Of a stretch of 6,038 nt of DNA, positions 5,459 through 6,038 are shown in pieces. The stretch covers positions 1-6,038 of the forward strand of contig CACXBN010000367.1 of the NCBI GenBank assembly GCA_902765885.1, in the 5' to 3' direction. Source of the DNA: an uncultured Ruminococcus sp. (GTDB taxonomy: Bacteria; Bacillota; Clostridia; Oscillospirales; CAG-272). The first letter of the stretch is position 1. Each line of letters opens with the position of its first letter. A program made the translations under genes and the position numbers. The notes under the pieces were generated by a model that saw nothing but the letters and a program-made list of their open reading frames with translations, was not told the origin of the DNA and made no database searches.

Positions 5459-6038
5459 TTCCGCTCCTCACTTGTGATGACGCTGGGCAGGATCACCGCG
5501 CCGCGGCCGGTGCGGTCCCAGCGATTTTTGACGTTGTGCACCAGCTTCGCCGTATCCAGTTCCTTTTCAGAATGGGAGCGAAGCTCTATGCTGCGCGTAC
5601 TTTCCGGCTCGATCTCCAGCTGGAAATTCGTGAGAGAGTAATCTGTGCAACGGGGAGCGCCTTCTTTATCGACCTCGTGCAGCTCTGCCCAGAGGATGTA
5701 GCGTCCGGGCAGCATACCGGTCAAGTCGATGCGCACATGATCCATGCGCCGTTCGCCCGCTTTTATTTGCCCAAAATGCACCAGCGCAAAAGTGACGGGC
5801 ATTTCGCTCGGGAGCTTGAAATAGACGCGCATGATGGTATCTTCCACGTCCTCATTGCTCGTCCAGTCCACGGCGAGATCCAGATGGCCGTTTTCCTCGA
5901 ACGCACCGGTTACGGTGTTCTCCAGCCGCATAGAATTGATCGTTGTCTTGAGCGTGCACCAGGACGGACGCGGCAGACCCTCGAAATCGAGGAAGGTATC
6001 GCCGGAGGTGGTCTCCGCCATGTATGCCTCGATGGCGC
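5455..6038 (-). CDS. C-terminal part of a probable polysaccharide ABC transporter ATPase (Wzt-type glycan-binding domain), 5' end outside the window
   Basis: The visible 193 codons are open to the right edge, reading AIEAYM before the first internal ATG at 6021, so the gene probably starts outside the window. A short AIEAY-type helix followed by a beta-rich domain is how O-antigen/teichoic-acid export ATPases of the Wzt/TagH kind pass from nucleotide-binding domain to C-terminal domain. The visible part alternates short hydrophobic strands with charged turns (for example LDLAVDW, VTFALVHF, then MLPGRYILWAEL), and the LxPGxY turn is typical of the Wzt C-terminal beta-sandwich that binds the glycan to be exported. 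It ends with a W-x-R-x-G-x-V-x-LP segment also common in that family. No Walker motifs are visible, so the ATPase assignment rests on the missing part. The gene is GC-rich and overlaps the next gene by ATGA. A free-standing 188-aa protein from the internal ATG, which has GAGG five bases upstream, cannot be excluded. Confidence 0.62.
   Translation of the reverse strand, partial: AIEAYMAETTSGDTFLDFEGLPRPSWCTLKTTINSMRLENTVTGAFEENGHLDLAVDWTSNEDVEDTIMRVYFKLPSEMPVTFALVHFGQIKAGERRMDHVRIDLTGMLPGRYILWAELHEVDKEGAPRCTDYSLTNFQLEIEPESTRSIELRSHSEKELDTAKLVHNVKNRWDRTGRGAVILPSVITSEERK
5464..5469 (-). promoter_or_regulatory. Ribosome binding site of the GT56 glycosyltransferase gene
   Basis: GAGGAG lies five bases before the ATG at 5458, within the end of the GC-rich upstream gene. 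It shows that the composition break at this junction has not disturbed the translation signals. Confidence 0.7.

Noticed and set aside
1..6038. CRISPR arrays, tRNA or rRNA genes, insertion-sequence ends and direct repeats
   Set aside because: Scanning both strands showed no spaced repeats, RNA-gene signatures, transposase fragments or terminal inverted repeats; almost every base lies in one of the seven genes.

Overview
This 6,038-base window carries one tightly packed run of seven genes, all read on the minus strand from the right edge toward the left. Both outermost genes are cut by the window. Junctions are 4-base ATGA overlaps, a 13-base overlap, or spacers of 12 to 37 bases. Nearly every start has a purine-rich Shine-Dalgarno sequence. 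I see no promoter, terminator, RNA gene, repeat array or mobile element, so the window looks like the interior of a long operon. The gene set (surface-glycan ABC transporter ATPase tail, GT56-type glycosyltransferase, sugar-aminotransferase-like protein, GNAT acyltransferase, two ATP-grasp ligases) and the AGGAGG-type ribosome sites suggest an anaerobic Bacillota (Clostridia or Negativicutes-like). This taxonomic guess is inference only.

Layout in transcription order: (1) 5455-6038, the C-terminal part of a probable polysaccharide-export ATPase with a Wzt-like carbohydrate-binding beta-sandwich; (2) 4346-5458, a WecF-like (GT56) glycosyltransferase, much more AT-rich than its flanks; (3) 3109-4308, an ATP-grasp ligase of 399 aa; (4) 2159-3112, a short, divergent DegT/DnrJ/EryC1-like PLP enzyme; (5) 1656-2171, a RimL-type GNAT N-acetyltransferase; (6) 358-1635, a second ATP-grasp ligase starting at GTG; (7) 1-345, the N-terminal quarter of a sodium:solute symporter.

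A working reading (inference) is that this is part of a surface-glycan locus. An aminated sugar would be made by the aminotransferase-like protein, acylated by the GNAT and/or amide-linked to an amino acid or other carboxylate by the ATP-grasp enzymes, and transferred by the GT56 enzyme. The glycan would then be exported by an ABC transporter whose ATPase has a glycan-recognition domain. The aminotransferase, acetyltransferase and GT56 trio recalls WecE/WecD/WecF of enterobacterial common antigen, but here it is combined with two ATP-grasp enzymes and an ABC exporter. The symporter could import a building block or simply share the transcript.
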